Shown here: positions 7,752-16,500 of the stretch, one piece after another
Numbering within the stretch: the first letter of the stretch is position 1
Layout of the letters: each line of letters starts with the position of its first letter
DNA from: an uncultured Mailhella sp.
GTDB lineage: Bacteria; Desulfobacterota; Desulfovibrionia; Desulfovibrionales; Desulfovibrionaceae
NCBI GenBank assembly: GCA_910577155.1
Contig: CAJTMS010000031.1
Coordinates: 1 to 25,594 of the forward strand
Reading direction: 5' to 3'
Length of the DNA stretch: 25,594 nt
Program-made: the position numbers and the translations under genes
The notes under the pieces: model-generated
Told to the model about the DNA's origin: nothing
The model's input: the letters and a program-made list of their open reading frames with translations, nothing else
Databases searched by the model: none

Positions 7752-7780
7752 ATTATAAAGAACTTAGCAGGCTTTTGCAA
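7752..7780 (-). promoter_or_regulatory. Predicted sigma-70 promoter of proA-nadD
   Basis: On the minus strand TTGCAA (7780-7775) is followed, after exactly 17 bases, by a perfect TATAAT (7757-7752). Transcription would begin near 7745, about 38 bases before the proA ATG. Confidence 0.65.
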
Positions 7781-7810
7781 GATTTTAATGCGGAATTAAT
7801 ATTTTTAAAC

Positions 7811-7839
7811 TTGAGTGTTTTACAAAAAGGGGTTAATAT
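7811..7839 (+). promoter_or_regulatory. Possible sigma-70 promoter of the TPR protein and regulator genes
   Basis: TTGAGT (7811-7816) and TAATAT (7834-7839) are spaced 17 bases apart, each matching four of six consensus positions. They sit about 50 bases before the start codon at 7894 and are divergent from the proA promoter. Confidence 0.35.
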
Positions 7840-7893
7840 TATTGTTACAAAAAAGTTATTTTTTGCTTTGTGTAATAATGTTAAGGAGATACC

Positions 7894-8628
7894 ATGGCTT
7901 TGAAAGACAAGAAAAAAACACCTGAAGTAAAACAAGCTGAACTTATAAAAGAACAAATTTCGCAAAATACCTATGCCGGCTCTGCTGAAGATTTATTAAA
8001 AGTAATGCAGCAGGAAATTTCTCCTGAAGCAACGCCCTTATGGCAATATATTAATGATAATGCCCCTAAAATTGCGGCAATAGTTATTACGCTTATTGTG
8101 CTCATCGGCGGCTATACTTTTTACAGCGGTTACCGTGAAGGAAAAGTTGAGGACGCAAAAAGTCAATTAGCGCTTATTATTTCCAAAAAAGATACGGCAC
8201 AGGTTTTAGCGGATTTAGAGCAATTTAAAAATTCTGTAGAAAGTGAAGTTCGTCTTGCCGTTGAGCTTGAAATTGCCCGTTTTGCAAGTGAACAAGGCGA
8301 TTTTGCAAAAGCGGAAGATGCCTACCGTTATGTTATGCAGAAAGAAAAATATTCTGCCCTTGGCATTACCGCAGCAATGAATACGGCAGGTATTTCCGCC
8401 CATCAGGGTAATTATGCTGAAGCTGTGAAAATTTACGAAGATATTGTTTCCCATTGTCCGAAAGATGTGCAGTCCCTTGTCTATTTCCAGCTTGGAGAAA
8501 TGGCGGAACAGTCAGGCGATACGGATAAAGCCATAAAAGCTTACCAAGACGGAATTAATTTATTTGAGGACAGAAATGCGACAGATGTTGTTTTCTACCA
8601 AGCCCGAATAAATGAACTTTCAAAATAG
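7894..8628 (+). CDS. Membrane-anchored tetratricopeptide-repeat protein (YfgM-like)
   Basis: The product has a charged cytoplasmic N-terminus (residues 1-56), one transmembrane segment (about 59-77, KIAAIVITLIVLIGGYTFY) and a helical C-terminal domain of TPR-like repeats, for example QGDFAKAEDAYRYVM, QGNYAEAVKIYEDIV and SGDTDKAIKAYQDGI. This arrangement resembles YfgM, a periplasmic-side partner of the SecYEG translocon, but the similarity is architectural and the role here is inferred. At 244 residues it is close to that family. The start ATG 7894 follows an AAGGAG six bases upstream. It precedes the regulator gene by 24 bases, suggesting an operon. Confidence 0.85.
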   Translation: MALKDKKKTPEVKQAELIKEQISQNTYAGSAEDLLKVMQQEISPEATPLWQYINDNAPKIAAIVITLIVLIGGYTFYSGYREGKVEDAKSQLALIISKKDTAQVLADLEQFKNSVESEVRLAVELEIARFASEQGDFAKAEDAYRYVMQKEKYSALGITAAMNTAGISAHQGNYAEAVKIYEDIVSHCPKDVQSLVYFQLGEMAEQSGDTDKAIKAYQDGINLFEDRNATDVVFYQARINELSK

Positions 8629-8652
8629 TTTTTATGACACTATAGGTTTGTT

Positions 8653-10242
8653 ATGGTAAAAACGCCGGAAAATTTTAGGGATTATCTTGAAACATTAAGA
8701 ATAATGGCGTCCTATCTCGGACCGCAGCGTTCTTTTCGTTCCAATTTAGAGTTTTTTTTACAATTGCTGGCAAAGCGGCACAATTTCATGCGTGCCCATT
8801 TGGTACTTTTTGAACCGGAAACCGGGCTTTTACGCCTGCGTCATGCCTATTCTGCACAGGAAGTCAATGAAGCAACCTATTCTCCCGGGGTGGGAGTAAC
8901 AGGGCAGGTTTTTGCAACGGGAAAACCTATTATTGTGGAGAAACTGAAAGATGATGAACATTTTTTAAGCCTTCTTTTTAATCGCACTGACGAGGAAATG
9001 GAAAAGCTTGCCTTTATTTCCGTGCCTGTTTTGTCACCTGTTGAAGCAAATCCCATGACAGCACGGGATATTTTAGGAACGCTGAATGTGGATACCATGG
9101 GCGGCGACAGGGATGATTTGGAATGGCGCTGTTTATTTTTGGAAGTTGTTGCATCACTTATTGCCAATGGTTCCGCCTACCTGCAGGAAGAAATTACCCG
9201 TCTGTGGCGTCTTGATTCAGCTTCAACCCTTATGCAGGAAAATAACGGCAATTATTTTCTTTTTTCAAAGATTATGCGCCATTTAGTGGAACAGGCAAGC
9301 CACTTGGCACAAGGCAGAGCACCACTTTTGCTGGCAGGTGAAAAAGGGGTTGGCAAGGAATTTATAGCGCGGTGTATTTATAAGGCAAGCTCTCGAAAGG
9401 ATATGACCTTTGTCATCTGCTATTTGGCAACGATTTCTGAAGAGAAAATGCTTGCTGAGTTGGTGGGGTATCAAAAAGGAGCCTTTGCAGGGGCGGTACA
9501 AACCCAAAAAGGACTTTTCGAACAGGCACAATACGGGACAATTTTCCTCGATTGTGTGGAATATTTGACAAAAGACGCCCAAAAAGCACTTTTACACCTT
9601 TTGCAGGAACATGAAATTTGCCGTTTGGGCGGCGCGCCGTTTCCTTGTGATGTTCGGGTTGTTGCGTCTACGTGCGTATCGTTGGAACAACTCGTGCAGG
9701 AAGGAAAATTTTTAAAAGAACTTTATGTGCGGTTAAATCTGTACAGCTTATATGTTCCCCCTCTTCGGGAACGGCGTGAAGATATTATTCCCTTGGCTGA
9801 GCATTTTCTTTCCCAAATTGCTGAACAGGAAAATTCCGCCGGACTGCCGGCCGGTCAAAGTTCCGGGCAGACAGAAAAGGCTGTCAAAAGAATTTCGTAT
9901 CCTGCTTTGCAGCTGCTGACCCATTATTATTGGCCGGGAAATATTCCGGAACTGCAAAAATGTATGGAGCTTGCTGCGCAAAATTGTTCAGATCAGGTTA
10001 TTCGGGCAGGGGATTTGCCCCCCAGTTTGCAGACAGCAGAAAGCACGGATACGGAAAATGAACTCTCTTTAGGCGATGCAGTTGCCCGGTTTGAAAAAGA
10101 AATGATTGTGGATGCGCTTGTCAAAGCCAGTGGAAATGTGCTCAAAGCTGCAAAAATTTTAAAAAGCAGTTATCGTATTGTCAATTATAAAGTCAAAAAA
10201 TATAATATTGACCCACGGCATTTTACGGTACGAAAAGTATAG
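8653..10242 (+). CDS. GAF - degenerate AAA+ - Fis regulator (sigma-54 activator family)
   Basis: The architecture is that of NifA-type enhancer-binding proteins: an N-terminal GAF sensor domain (about residues 28-175, with SPGVGVTGQVFATGKPIIV), a central AAA+ domain (about 200-445) and a Fis-type helix-turn-helix (about 475-515, ASGNVLKAAKILKSSYRIVNYKVKKY). The AAA+ domain keeps the Walker A GEKGVGKE (229-236) and LRERREDI, but key positions differ from the family. GAFTGA is GAFAGA (276-281), the Walker B Asp-Glu is Asp-Cys (300-301), the sensor I Asn is Cys341, the first arginine finger is Leu354, and the sensor II Arg is Pro432. ATP hydrolysis and sigma-54 contact are therefore likely impaired, while sensing and DNA binding look intact. 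It follows the TPR gene by 24 bases with a weak ribosome binding site (AGG at 8644-8646). Confidence 0.9.
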   Translation: MVKTPENFRDYLETLRIMASYLGPQRSFRSNLEFFLQLLAKRHNFMRAHLVLFEPETGLLRLRHAYSAQEVNEATYSPGVGVTGQVFATGKPIIVEKLKDDEHFLSLLFNRTDEEMEKLAFISVPVLSPVEANPMTARDILGTLNVDTMGGDRDDLEWRCLFLEVVASLIANGSAYLQEEITRLWRLDSASTLMQENNGNYFLFSKIMRHLVEQASHLAQGRAPLLLAGEKGVGKEFIARCIYKASSRKDMTFVICYLATISEEKMLAELVGYQKGAFAGAVQTQKGLFEQAQYGTIFLDCVEYLTKDAQKALLHLLQEHEICRLGGAPFPCDVRVVASTCVSLEQLVQEGKFLKELYVRLNLYSLYVPPLRERREDIIPLAEHFLSQIAEQENSAGLPAGQSSGQTEKAVKRISYPALQLLTHYYWPGNIPELQKCMELAAQNCSDQVIRAGDLPPSLQTAESTDTENELSLGDAVARFEKEMIVDALVKASGNVLKAAKILKSSYRIVNYKVKKYNIDPRHFTVRKV

Positions 10243-10245
10243 TTT

Positions 10246-10285
10246 TTATTTTTTTTGGGAGGAAATGATTTTCCAAGAAAAATAA
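10246..10285. terminator. AT-rich hairpin between convergent genes (possible terminator)
   Basis: TTATTTTT (10246-10253) pairs with AAAAATAA (10278-10285), and inside it TTGG (10255-10258) pairs with CCAA (10273-10276). It lies between the stop of the regulator at 10242 and the stop of umuC at 10291. There is no free T-run after the stem on either strand, so it is not a textbook terminator. Confidence 0.35.
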
Positions 10286-10290
10286 AGCCG

Positions 10291-11601
10291 TTATAATTTC
10301 ACCGGCGGCAGATGATTGAGATCTTGGGGATCGTAGGAGGATTTGTGTTCCTGTTTCATGTGCCATGCGGCACTGGTAATTCCCTCAGCTCCGAATTTTA
10401 TTGTTCGTTTTCCATAGCGCTTATTGATTGTATCAAGGGCGAGCATCAATTTTTCTGTTTCCTGCTCCTTGTTTTCATCCAGAAGGGACAGAAAATTTTT
10501 TTGCATGCCATGGACAGGTAAAATACCGTAAAACAGAATACCTGCTTTCATGTAATAGTAATTTTCCTTATAAATTTGCTGTAAAAGCCCTTTTGCAACA
10601 GGCAGCATGCTTTTTGTGTCATTCAACGGATAGGGAAAACTTGCACCGGCAGTATTCCTGTAACAATTTTCCGCATGGGGGGAGGTGCGAATATGGACGC
10701 ACATGCCGGAAGCTACAAGTTTTTTATGGCGCAAGCGTTCAGATCCTCTCACGGTAAAGGAAGAAACAGCCTCCAATAATTCTTGGAAACTTTGAATACG
10801 CACGCCAAAGGATCGTGAGCAGATAAGGCTTTTGGGCGTATCGGAAAAATCAATATCGATACAGGAAACCCCGTGCAATTCCCGCAATGTTTTTAATCCG
10901 GTGATTGTAAAATGTTTTTGTACCCATTCTTCAGGGGTATTTTTAAAGTCCCATGCTGTCTTTATGGAATACCGCAAAAGTTTTTCCGTTTGTTTTTTGC
11001 CAATTCCCCATATTTCACCGACGGGGATATGTTTTAAAATATCTTCAAAATTTTCCTGCTCAGGGTGGAGCATGCAAATGCCGTGTCCTTTTTTTGCAAG
11101 GTGATTGGCGAGTTTAGCAAGGGTTTTACTGGGAGCAATGCCAACAGAGCAGGTAATGCCGACCCATTTTTGGATACGGTCGCGGATGAGTTTGGCAACT
11201 TCAAAACTGTTTTGGACGAGGCTTTTTTCCATCTGGCAAAATGCTTCATCAATGGAATAGGGCTCACAGGGGCAAATATCTCCGATAATTTGCATAACCC
11301 GTGCGGAAATATCCCCGTAAAGGGCATAATTGGAAGAAAAAACCGCAACATGATGCAGTTTTAAAAAAGAACGGATTTTATATTCCGGTTCGCCCATGGG
11401 TATGCCGAGTTCTTTGGCTTTCTTGGAACGTGCCACAATACAGCCGTCATTATTGGAAAGCACAACAATGGGTTTATTTTTTAAATCAGGGCGGAAGAGC
11501 TCCTCACAGGAAGCGTAAAAATTATTGCAGTCGACTAATGCCCAGAGCATGTTGGGATTGAGAATGTTTTTATATTTTTCAGAGGAAAAATCAGCAGGCA
11601 T
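10291..11601 (-). CDS. umuC: DNA polymerase V catalytic subunit (UmuC, Y-family)
   Basis: This is an error-prone translesion polymerase that with processed UmuD copies past damaged bases during the SOS response. The palm motifs are present: LVDCNNFYASCE with Asp24, and SIDEAF with Asp118/Glu119, which hold the catalytic metals. VVLSNNDGCIVARS and NYALYGDIS (nucleotide-binding and steric-gate region) are clear, as are the helix-hairpin-helix stretch (VGEIWGIGKKQTEKLL) and a C-terminal little-finger region. About 436 residues compares with roughly 420 for the family. The start ATG at 11601 lies one base after the umuD stop codon, so the two are translationally coupled; an internal ATG at 11550 would give the usual UmuC N-terminus and is the alternative. 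Confidence 0.96.
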   Translation of the reverse strand: MPADFSSEKYKNILNPNMLWALVDCNNFYASCEELFRPDLKNKPIVVLSNNDGCIVARSKKAKELGIPMGEPEYKIRSFLKLHHVAVFSSNYALYGDISARVMQIIGDICPCEPYSIDEAFCQMEKSLVQNSFEVAKLIRDRIQKWVGITCSVGIAPSKTLAKLANHLAKKGHGICMLHPEQENFEDILKHIPVGEIWGIGKKQTEKLLRYSIKTAWDFKNTPEEWVQKHFTITGLKTLRELHGVSCIDIDFSDTPKSLICSRSFGVRIQSFQELLEAVSSFTVRGSERLRHKKLVASGMCVHIRTSPHAENCYRNTAGASFPYPLNDTKSMLPVAKGLLQQIYKENYYYMKAGILFYGILPVHGMQKNFLSLLDENKEQETEKLMLALDTINKRYGKRTIKFGAEGITSAAWHMKQEHKSSYDPQDLNHLPPVKL

Positions 11602-11602
11602 T

Positions 11603-12055
11603 TTATTGTACTTTATGGATAGCGTAGGTGACAACGCCCCAAATATAAACGTGTTCTTTATGGGTAATATCAAATTCCGGATAATCGGGATTTTCAGGTG
11701 CAAGCACAACCTGACGGGCTCTGCGCAAAAGGCGCTTAACTGTCAGTTCTCCGTCAATAGCAGCAATGACGATTTTGTTATGACTTGCTTCAATGGAACG
11801 GTCGACAATGAGCAGGTCACCGTCATAAATGCCCGCACCCAGCATGGATTCTCCATGGGCTTTGAGAAAAAATGTGGCACTTTTATTGCGGACAAGAAAT
11901 TCATGCAGATTGATTTTTTTATCAATATAATCATCGGCAGGAGAGGGAAATCCAGCCTGCACAGTGGAAAGATACAAGGGAAGACAGTCTTTTTCTGCAG
12001 GAAAAGACGTATCATTTGCCATGCCGATTAATTCTAAGATATGAGAACTTTTCAT
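11603..12055 (-). CDS. umuD: UmuD-type self-cleaving polymerase V accessory protein
   Basis: The LexA-like S24 peptidase cuts itself, stimulated by RecA filaments, to form the active UmuD' partner of UmuC. Visible landmarks are the cleavage region QAGFPSPADDY (Ala-Gly where E. coli UmuD has Cys-Gly), the catalytic serine in AHGESM, DGDLLIVDRSIEASH, and the catalytic lysine in DGELTVKRL. About 150 residues is close to the family's 139. I chose the ATG at 12055 because a promoter-like sequence ends six bases upstream; a TTG at 12070 is in frame but lies inside that promoter. umuC follows directly. Confidence 0.93.
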   Translation of the reverse strand: MKSSHILELIGMANDTSFPAEKDCLPLYLSTVQAGFPSPADDYIDKKINLHEFLVRNKSATFFLKAHGESMLGAGIYDGDLLIVDRSIEASHNKIVIAAIDGELTVKRLLRRARQVVLAPENPDYPEFDITHKEHVYIWGVVTYAIHKVQ

Positions 12056-12061
12056 TTTCTT

Positions 12062-12090
12062 TTTATACAAAAGGGCAAAAAAATGGTCAA
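12062..12090 (-). promoter_or_regulatory. Predicted sigma-70 promoter of umuDC, implying a leaderless transcript
   Basis: On the minus strand TTGACC (12090-12085), exactly 17 bases, then TATAAA (12067-12062): five of six positions match in each box. The expected transcription start falls on or next to the A of the umuD ATG at 12055. I see no clear LexA operator of the CTG-N10-CAG type nearby. Confidence 0.6.
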
Positions 12091-12151
12091 GAAATATAAA
12101 AAGAAAATTTTATAAAGAGAAAATTAATCAAATAGTTATTGTATTTTATAC

Positions 12152-12180
12152 TGGACTTTTGTAAAAAAAAAGAATATAGT
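12152..12180 (+). promoter_or_regulatory. Predicted promoter of the RND efflux operon
   Basis: TGGACT (12152-12157), 17 bases, then TATAGT (12175-12180). The -10 box matches five of six positions and the -35 four of six. The leader to the ATG at 12250 would be about 60 bases. A short GTAT-TTT-ATAC repeat (12141-12151) abuts the -35 box but is too short to call an operator. Confidence 0.4.
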
Positions 12181-12249
12181 TCATGCGTTGTATTTAAGGA
12201 TAGTTGTTAACTACCTCCCTTTTATTTTGTTAATTTTTGGAGAATAGAT

Positions 12250-13572
12250 ATGGTTTATACATTAAAACGTGCATTAATTTGCAGTGTTGCGTTATTGGCA
12301 TTAACAGCTTGTGGTGATTCTGATAATCAGCAGGCAATGCAGCGCCCTGCAGCAGTTGTTGGGGTTGTAAAAGTAAAAGCTCGCCCTGTTATTTTATATG
12401 CTGAAATGCCCGGACGGACACTTGCTTTTGAAACAGCGGAAGTTCGCCCTGAAGTAACTGGCATTATCCGCGAAAGGATTTATCAGGAAGGATCTTATGT
12501 AAATAAAGGCGATGTGCTTTATTTAATTGATGATGAACTGTATAAAGCCAGTTATGAAAGTGCCAAGGCTACTCTTGCCAAGGCGGAAGCTTCTGCAAAC
12601 TTAGCTCATGTAAAAGAACGGAGAATGAGTGAACTGCGGAAAAGAAATGCTATCAGCCAACAAGATTATGATGAAACAAGGGCGACCTATCTGCAGGCAA
12701 ATGCTGAAGTTCAGGCAGCTAAAGCCGCTTTGCAGACAGCAAAAATCAATCTTGACAGAACGGAAATTTCTGCACCTTTGAGCGGTTTGATAAGTAAATC
12801 CAGTGTTTCTGTCGGTACACTTGTTTCCAATAACCAGATTACAGCACTGACAACCATTTATCAAATCGACCCCATGAATGTGGATTTGACTGATTCTATT
12901 GAAAAATTAGTACGGACAAGAAAACAAAGCGAAGATTTCAATGGAGAAGATTCTGCCCGAAATTTGCAAAATTTAGATATTCCCGTAAAGTTATTGCTTG
13001 ATGACGGCAGGGAATATTCACAGCTGGGTAAATTGGAATTTGTGGATGTTGGAGTTGACGCCAGCACTTCAACCATAACGCTGCGTGCTTCTTTTGCCAA
13101 CCCTCAGTATCATCTTATGCCGGGTATGTTTGTCCGTGCAAAAGTACAAGTTGGGGTTGAGGCAAATGCTCTCCTTATTCCTCAAAAAGCCGTGCTTCGT
13201 GATAACCGCGGCAGAGCCTATGTTTTTATTGCGGAAGGCTATACGCATGACCAGCAGGCAAGTGAAGAAGCTCCCGCAAAGGCAAAATCCGTCCGTAAAT
13301 TTGTAACAGTTGCCGATACCTATGGAGAAAATTGGCTTGTTACGGAAGGATTGAAAGACGGTGACAGTGTTATTGTTGAGGGTATCCAAAAAGTAACGGA
13401 AGATGCTGATATCAATATTATTAAAGCAAACGATGCAAATATTCCCCCGGACGCAGATTATTTGGCAGAAAATGTGCAAAAGACCGATACTGCAAAAAAA
13501 GCAGATACTGTTGTAAAAAATGATGAAATTGCAACAGTTCATACAGACGAAGACCATGGAGGCAATGTATAA
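12250..13572 (+). CDS. RND efflux periplasmic adaptor lipoprotein (AcrA/MexA family)
   Basis: This membrane-fusion protein links an inner-membrane RND pump to an outer-membrane channel. It has a lipoprotein signal peptide with lipobox LALTAC (Cys21) directly followed by Gly-Asp. The mature part shows the biotinyl-lipoyl halves (EVRPEVTGIIRERIYQEGSYV and DRTEISAPLSGLISKSSVSV), between them a coiled-coil hairpin (about residues 95-160) and then the beta-barrel region with MPGMFVRAKVQVG. At 440 residues it is longer than AcrA (397), the excess being a Lys/Asp/Thr-rich C-terminal tail of about 50 residues. GGAG lies eight bases before the start. Its TAA stop overlaps the pump ATG by one base (TAATG). 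Confidence 0.95.
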   Translation: MVYTLKRALICSVALLALTACGDSDNQQAMQRPAAVVGVVKVKARPVILYAEMPGRTLAFETAEVRPEVTGIIRERIYQEGSYVNKGDVLYLIDDELYKASYESAKATLAKAEASANLAHVKERRMSELRKRNAISQQDYDETRATYLQANAEVQAAKAALQTAKINLDRTEISAPLSGLISKSSVSVGTLVSNNQITALTTIYQIDPMNVDLTDSIEKLVRTRKQSEDFNGEDSARNLQNLDIPVKLLLDDGREYSQLGKLEFVDVGVDASTSTITLRASFANPQYHLMPGMFVRAKVQVGVEANALLIPQKAVLRDNRGRAYVFIAEGYTHDQQASEEAPAKAKSVRKFVTVADTYGENWLVTEGLKDGDSVIVEGIQKVTEDADINIIKANDANIPPDADYLAENVQKTDTAKKADTVVKNDEIATVHTDEDHGGNV

Positions 13573-16500
13573 TGGCACGCTTTTTTATTCACCACCCTAT
13601 TTTTGCATGGGTGCTTGCCATTATAACCATGCTTTCAGGGGTATTAGCCTTATTTCTGCTGCCTGTTTCCCAGTATCCGGAAGTTGCACCGCCAACAATT
13701 CAAATTAGTGCGACCTATTTAGGGGCATCGGCAAGTACCACGGAAGAAACGGTTACGCAGGTCATTGAGCAAAATATCACGGGTATTGATAACATGATTT
13801 ACATGAAATCAACATCCGACTCCAATGGTATGGTCAATATTGCGGTTTCTTTTCTGCAGGGTACGGACTCTGATATTGCACAGGTTCAAGTTCAAAATAA
13901 AATCCAGACAGCCATTACATCTTTGCCTGAGTCTGTTCAGCGTTTAGGTGTAAGCATTGATAAAGGCAACTCAAATATGCTTATGGTTCTTGCCTTGACC
14001 TGCAATGACGGAACGCTCGATTCTGTTGACCTTGCTGACTATATGGGGTCATATATTAAAGATCAGATAAGCCGTTTGCCCGGTGTCGGAAGCGTACAGC
14101 TTTTTGGTGACGAATACGCCATGCGTATTTGGCTTGATTTGAAAAAATTGTATGATTACAATATGACGGCGACTGATGTCGTCAATGCAATTTCAGCGCA
14201 AAACGCTCAGGTTACTGCCGGGCAGTTAGGTTCTCTTCCTGCTGAAAAAACTGCCCAAATCAACGTTGTTATCAAAGGGCAGAATCTTTTGCAAACTGTT
14301 CAGCAATTTGAAGATATACTTCTCCGTGTGGATGAAGAAGGACGAAGCGTATTTTTAAAAGATATTGCACGGGTTGAAATCGGCAGCGCCAGTTATAATA
14401 CTTCTTCACAAGTTAATTTGAAAAGTTCAGGCGCTCTCGGGATTATGCTTGCTTCCGGTGCAAACGCTCTTAATACGGCAAATGAAGTTAAAGAAAAATT
14501 AAAGGAACTTCGCAGCTTTTTACCTGAAAACATTGATATTGTTATTCCATATGATACAACGCCGCCTATTGTTGCATCTGTTGAAAACGTTGTGCATACG
14601 CTCTTTGAAGCTATTGTCCTTGTTTTCTTGATTATGTACTTATTCCTGCAAAACATCCGGGCAACGCTTATTCCAACTATTGCCGTGCCTGTTGTTTTGC
14701 TCGGTACCTTTGCGATATTGCTGGTGCTTGGTTTTTCTGTCAATACCTTGAGCTTGTTCGCCATGGTTTTGGCGATTGGCTTGCTGGTTGACGATGCCAT
14801 TGTTGTTGTTGAAAACGTGGAACGGCTTATGACCACTGAAAAACTTGACCCTGTGGAAGCTGCAGAAAAATCCATGGAGCAGGTTTCCGGTGCGCTCGTT
14901 GGCATTGTTGCTGTTTTATGCGCAGTGTTCTTACCCATGGCATTTTTATCCGGCTCAACAGGGGTTATTTACCGTCAGTTTTCTGTAACCATTGTTACGG
15001 CAATGCTCATGTCTTTGGCAGTTGCGCTGATTTTGACTCCGTCTCTTTGTGCGACTATTTTAAAGCAGCATGAAGGCGAGAAAAAAATTGGTAAATTCTT
15101 TGTTAAGTTCAATGATTTCTTTGAAAAATTTACGAACCTTTATTACAATAAAGTTGTCAGCCTGCTGCGGCAGGGCGGAAAAATGCTGATTGGCTATGCC
15201 GTTATTATTGTTGCTTTGATATTCATGTATTTTCAACTGCCGAAAGGCTTTTTGCCGGATGAAGACGCCGGTCTTATGATGGGCATTGTTTCGTTGCCGC
15301 CAAACAGTACGCAGGCGCAAACCCTTGCTGTTTTGGAAGATATAGAGCATTATGTTCTGGAAAATGAAGGAGAACTCCTTGACAGCGTTATTGTTGTTGC
15401 CGGTTATGGTATGGAATCTCAAGGACAGAACGTTGGGGTTGTTTTCGTTTCTCTGAAAGACTGGTCACAGCGTAAGGGAAAAGAAAATTCCGCATTTGCT
15501 ATGGCTGAACGGGTAAGAAACCATTTTGCGGGTGATATCCGCGGTTCCATTTATGTTATGATTCCTCCGGCCATTATTGAACTGGGTACAAGCTCAGGTT
15601 TTACGCTGGAATTGCAGGATAACGGCGGTTTAGGGCATGAAAAGCTCATTGCCGCCCGAAATCAGCTTATGGCAGCAGCATTCCAAAATCCAAAAATTGC
15701 CTATGTCCGTCCCACAGGCTTGGAAGACAGCGTGCAGTATGAAATTTCCTTTGACTACCAAAAGGCTTCTAGCTTAGGGCTTTCTGTCAGTGAAATCAGT
15801 AATAATATTTCCATTATGCTTGGCGGCATGTATGTAAACGACTTTATTGACAGAGGTCGTATCAAGAAAGTATATGTCCAAGGTGACAGTCCTTTCCGTA
15901 TGACGCCGGATGATCTTTTGAACCTGAGCTTTAGAAATAATCAGGGAAAAATGGTTCCGTTTTCTTCCATTGCCCATGTTGGCTGGACACAAGGTTCAGC
16001 TATGCTGGAAAGGTATAACGGCATTTCCAGTGTGGAACTTCAAGGCGTTGGTGCTCCTGGAGTAACAACAGGGGAAGCCATGGCAATTATGGAAGAAGAA
16101 GTTGCTAAACTCGGACAGGGCTTTGGGCTGAGCTGGACCGGCATGAGCTATGAAGAAAAACAGGCCGGCAACCAAACAACTATTGTGCTTGGTATTTCCG
16201 CTTTGATTGTTTTTCTCGCTCTTGCTGCTCTTTATGAAAGCTGGGCAATTCCTTTTTCTGTTATCCTGATGATTCCTATCGGGGTGCTCGGAGCTGTGCT
16301 TGGAACATTTATTTTGGGTCTTTCCAACGATATTTATTTTCAGGTTGGTCTTCTTGCAACCATGGGGCTTTCGGCAAAGAACGCCATTATGGTTGTCGAA
16401 TTTGCAAAAGACTTAATGGAAAAAGAAGGTAAAACATACCGCGCTGCAGCTGCAGAAGCAGCCAGACTGCGTCTGCGTCCTATTTTGATGACATCCCTTG

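Noticed and set aside
7873..7879. TAATAAT resembling a -10 box before the TPR gene
   Set aside because: It lies only four bases before the AAGGAG ribosome binding site, which would then not be transcribed in full. The 7811-7839 pair fits better.
10255..10270. TTGGG-GGAAATGATT motif shared with 22532-22546, also inside an intergenic hairpin
   Set aside because: The match is about 15 bases with one gap, within what two AT-rich intergenic regions in 25 kb could share by chance. The surrounding stems are unrelated.
12141..12151. GTAT-TTT-ATAC as a LexA or efflux-repressor operator
   Set aside because: Four-base arms are too short and the sequence does not match a LexA consensus I know.
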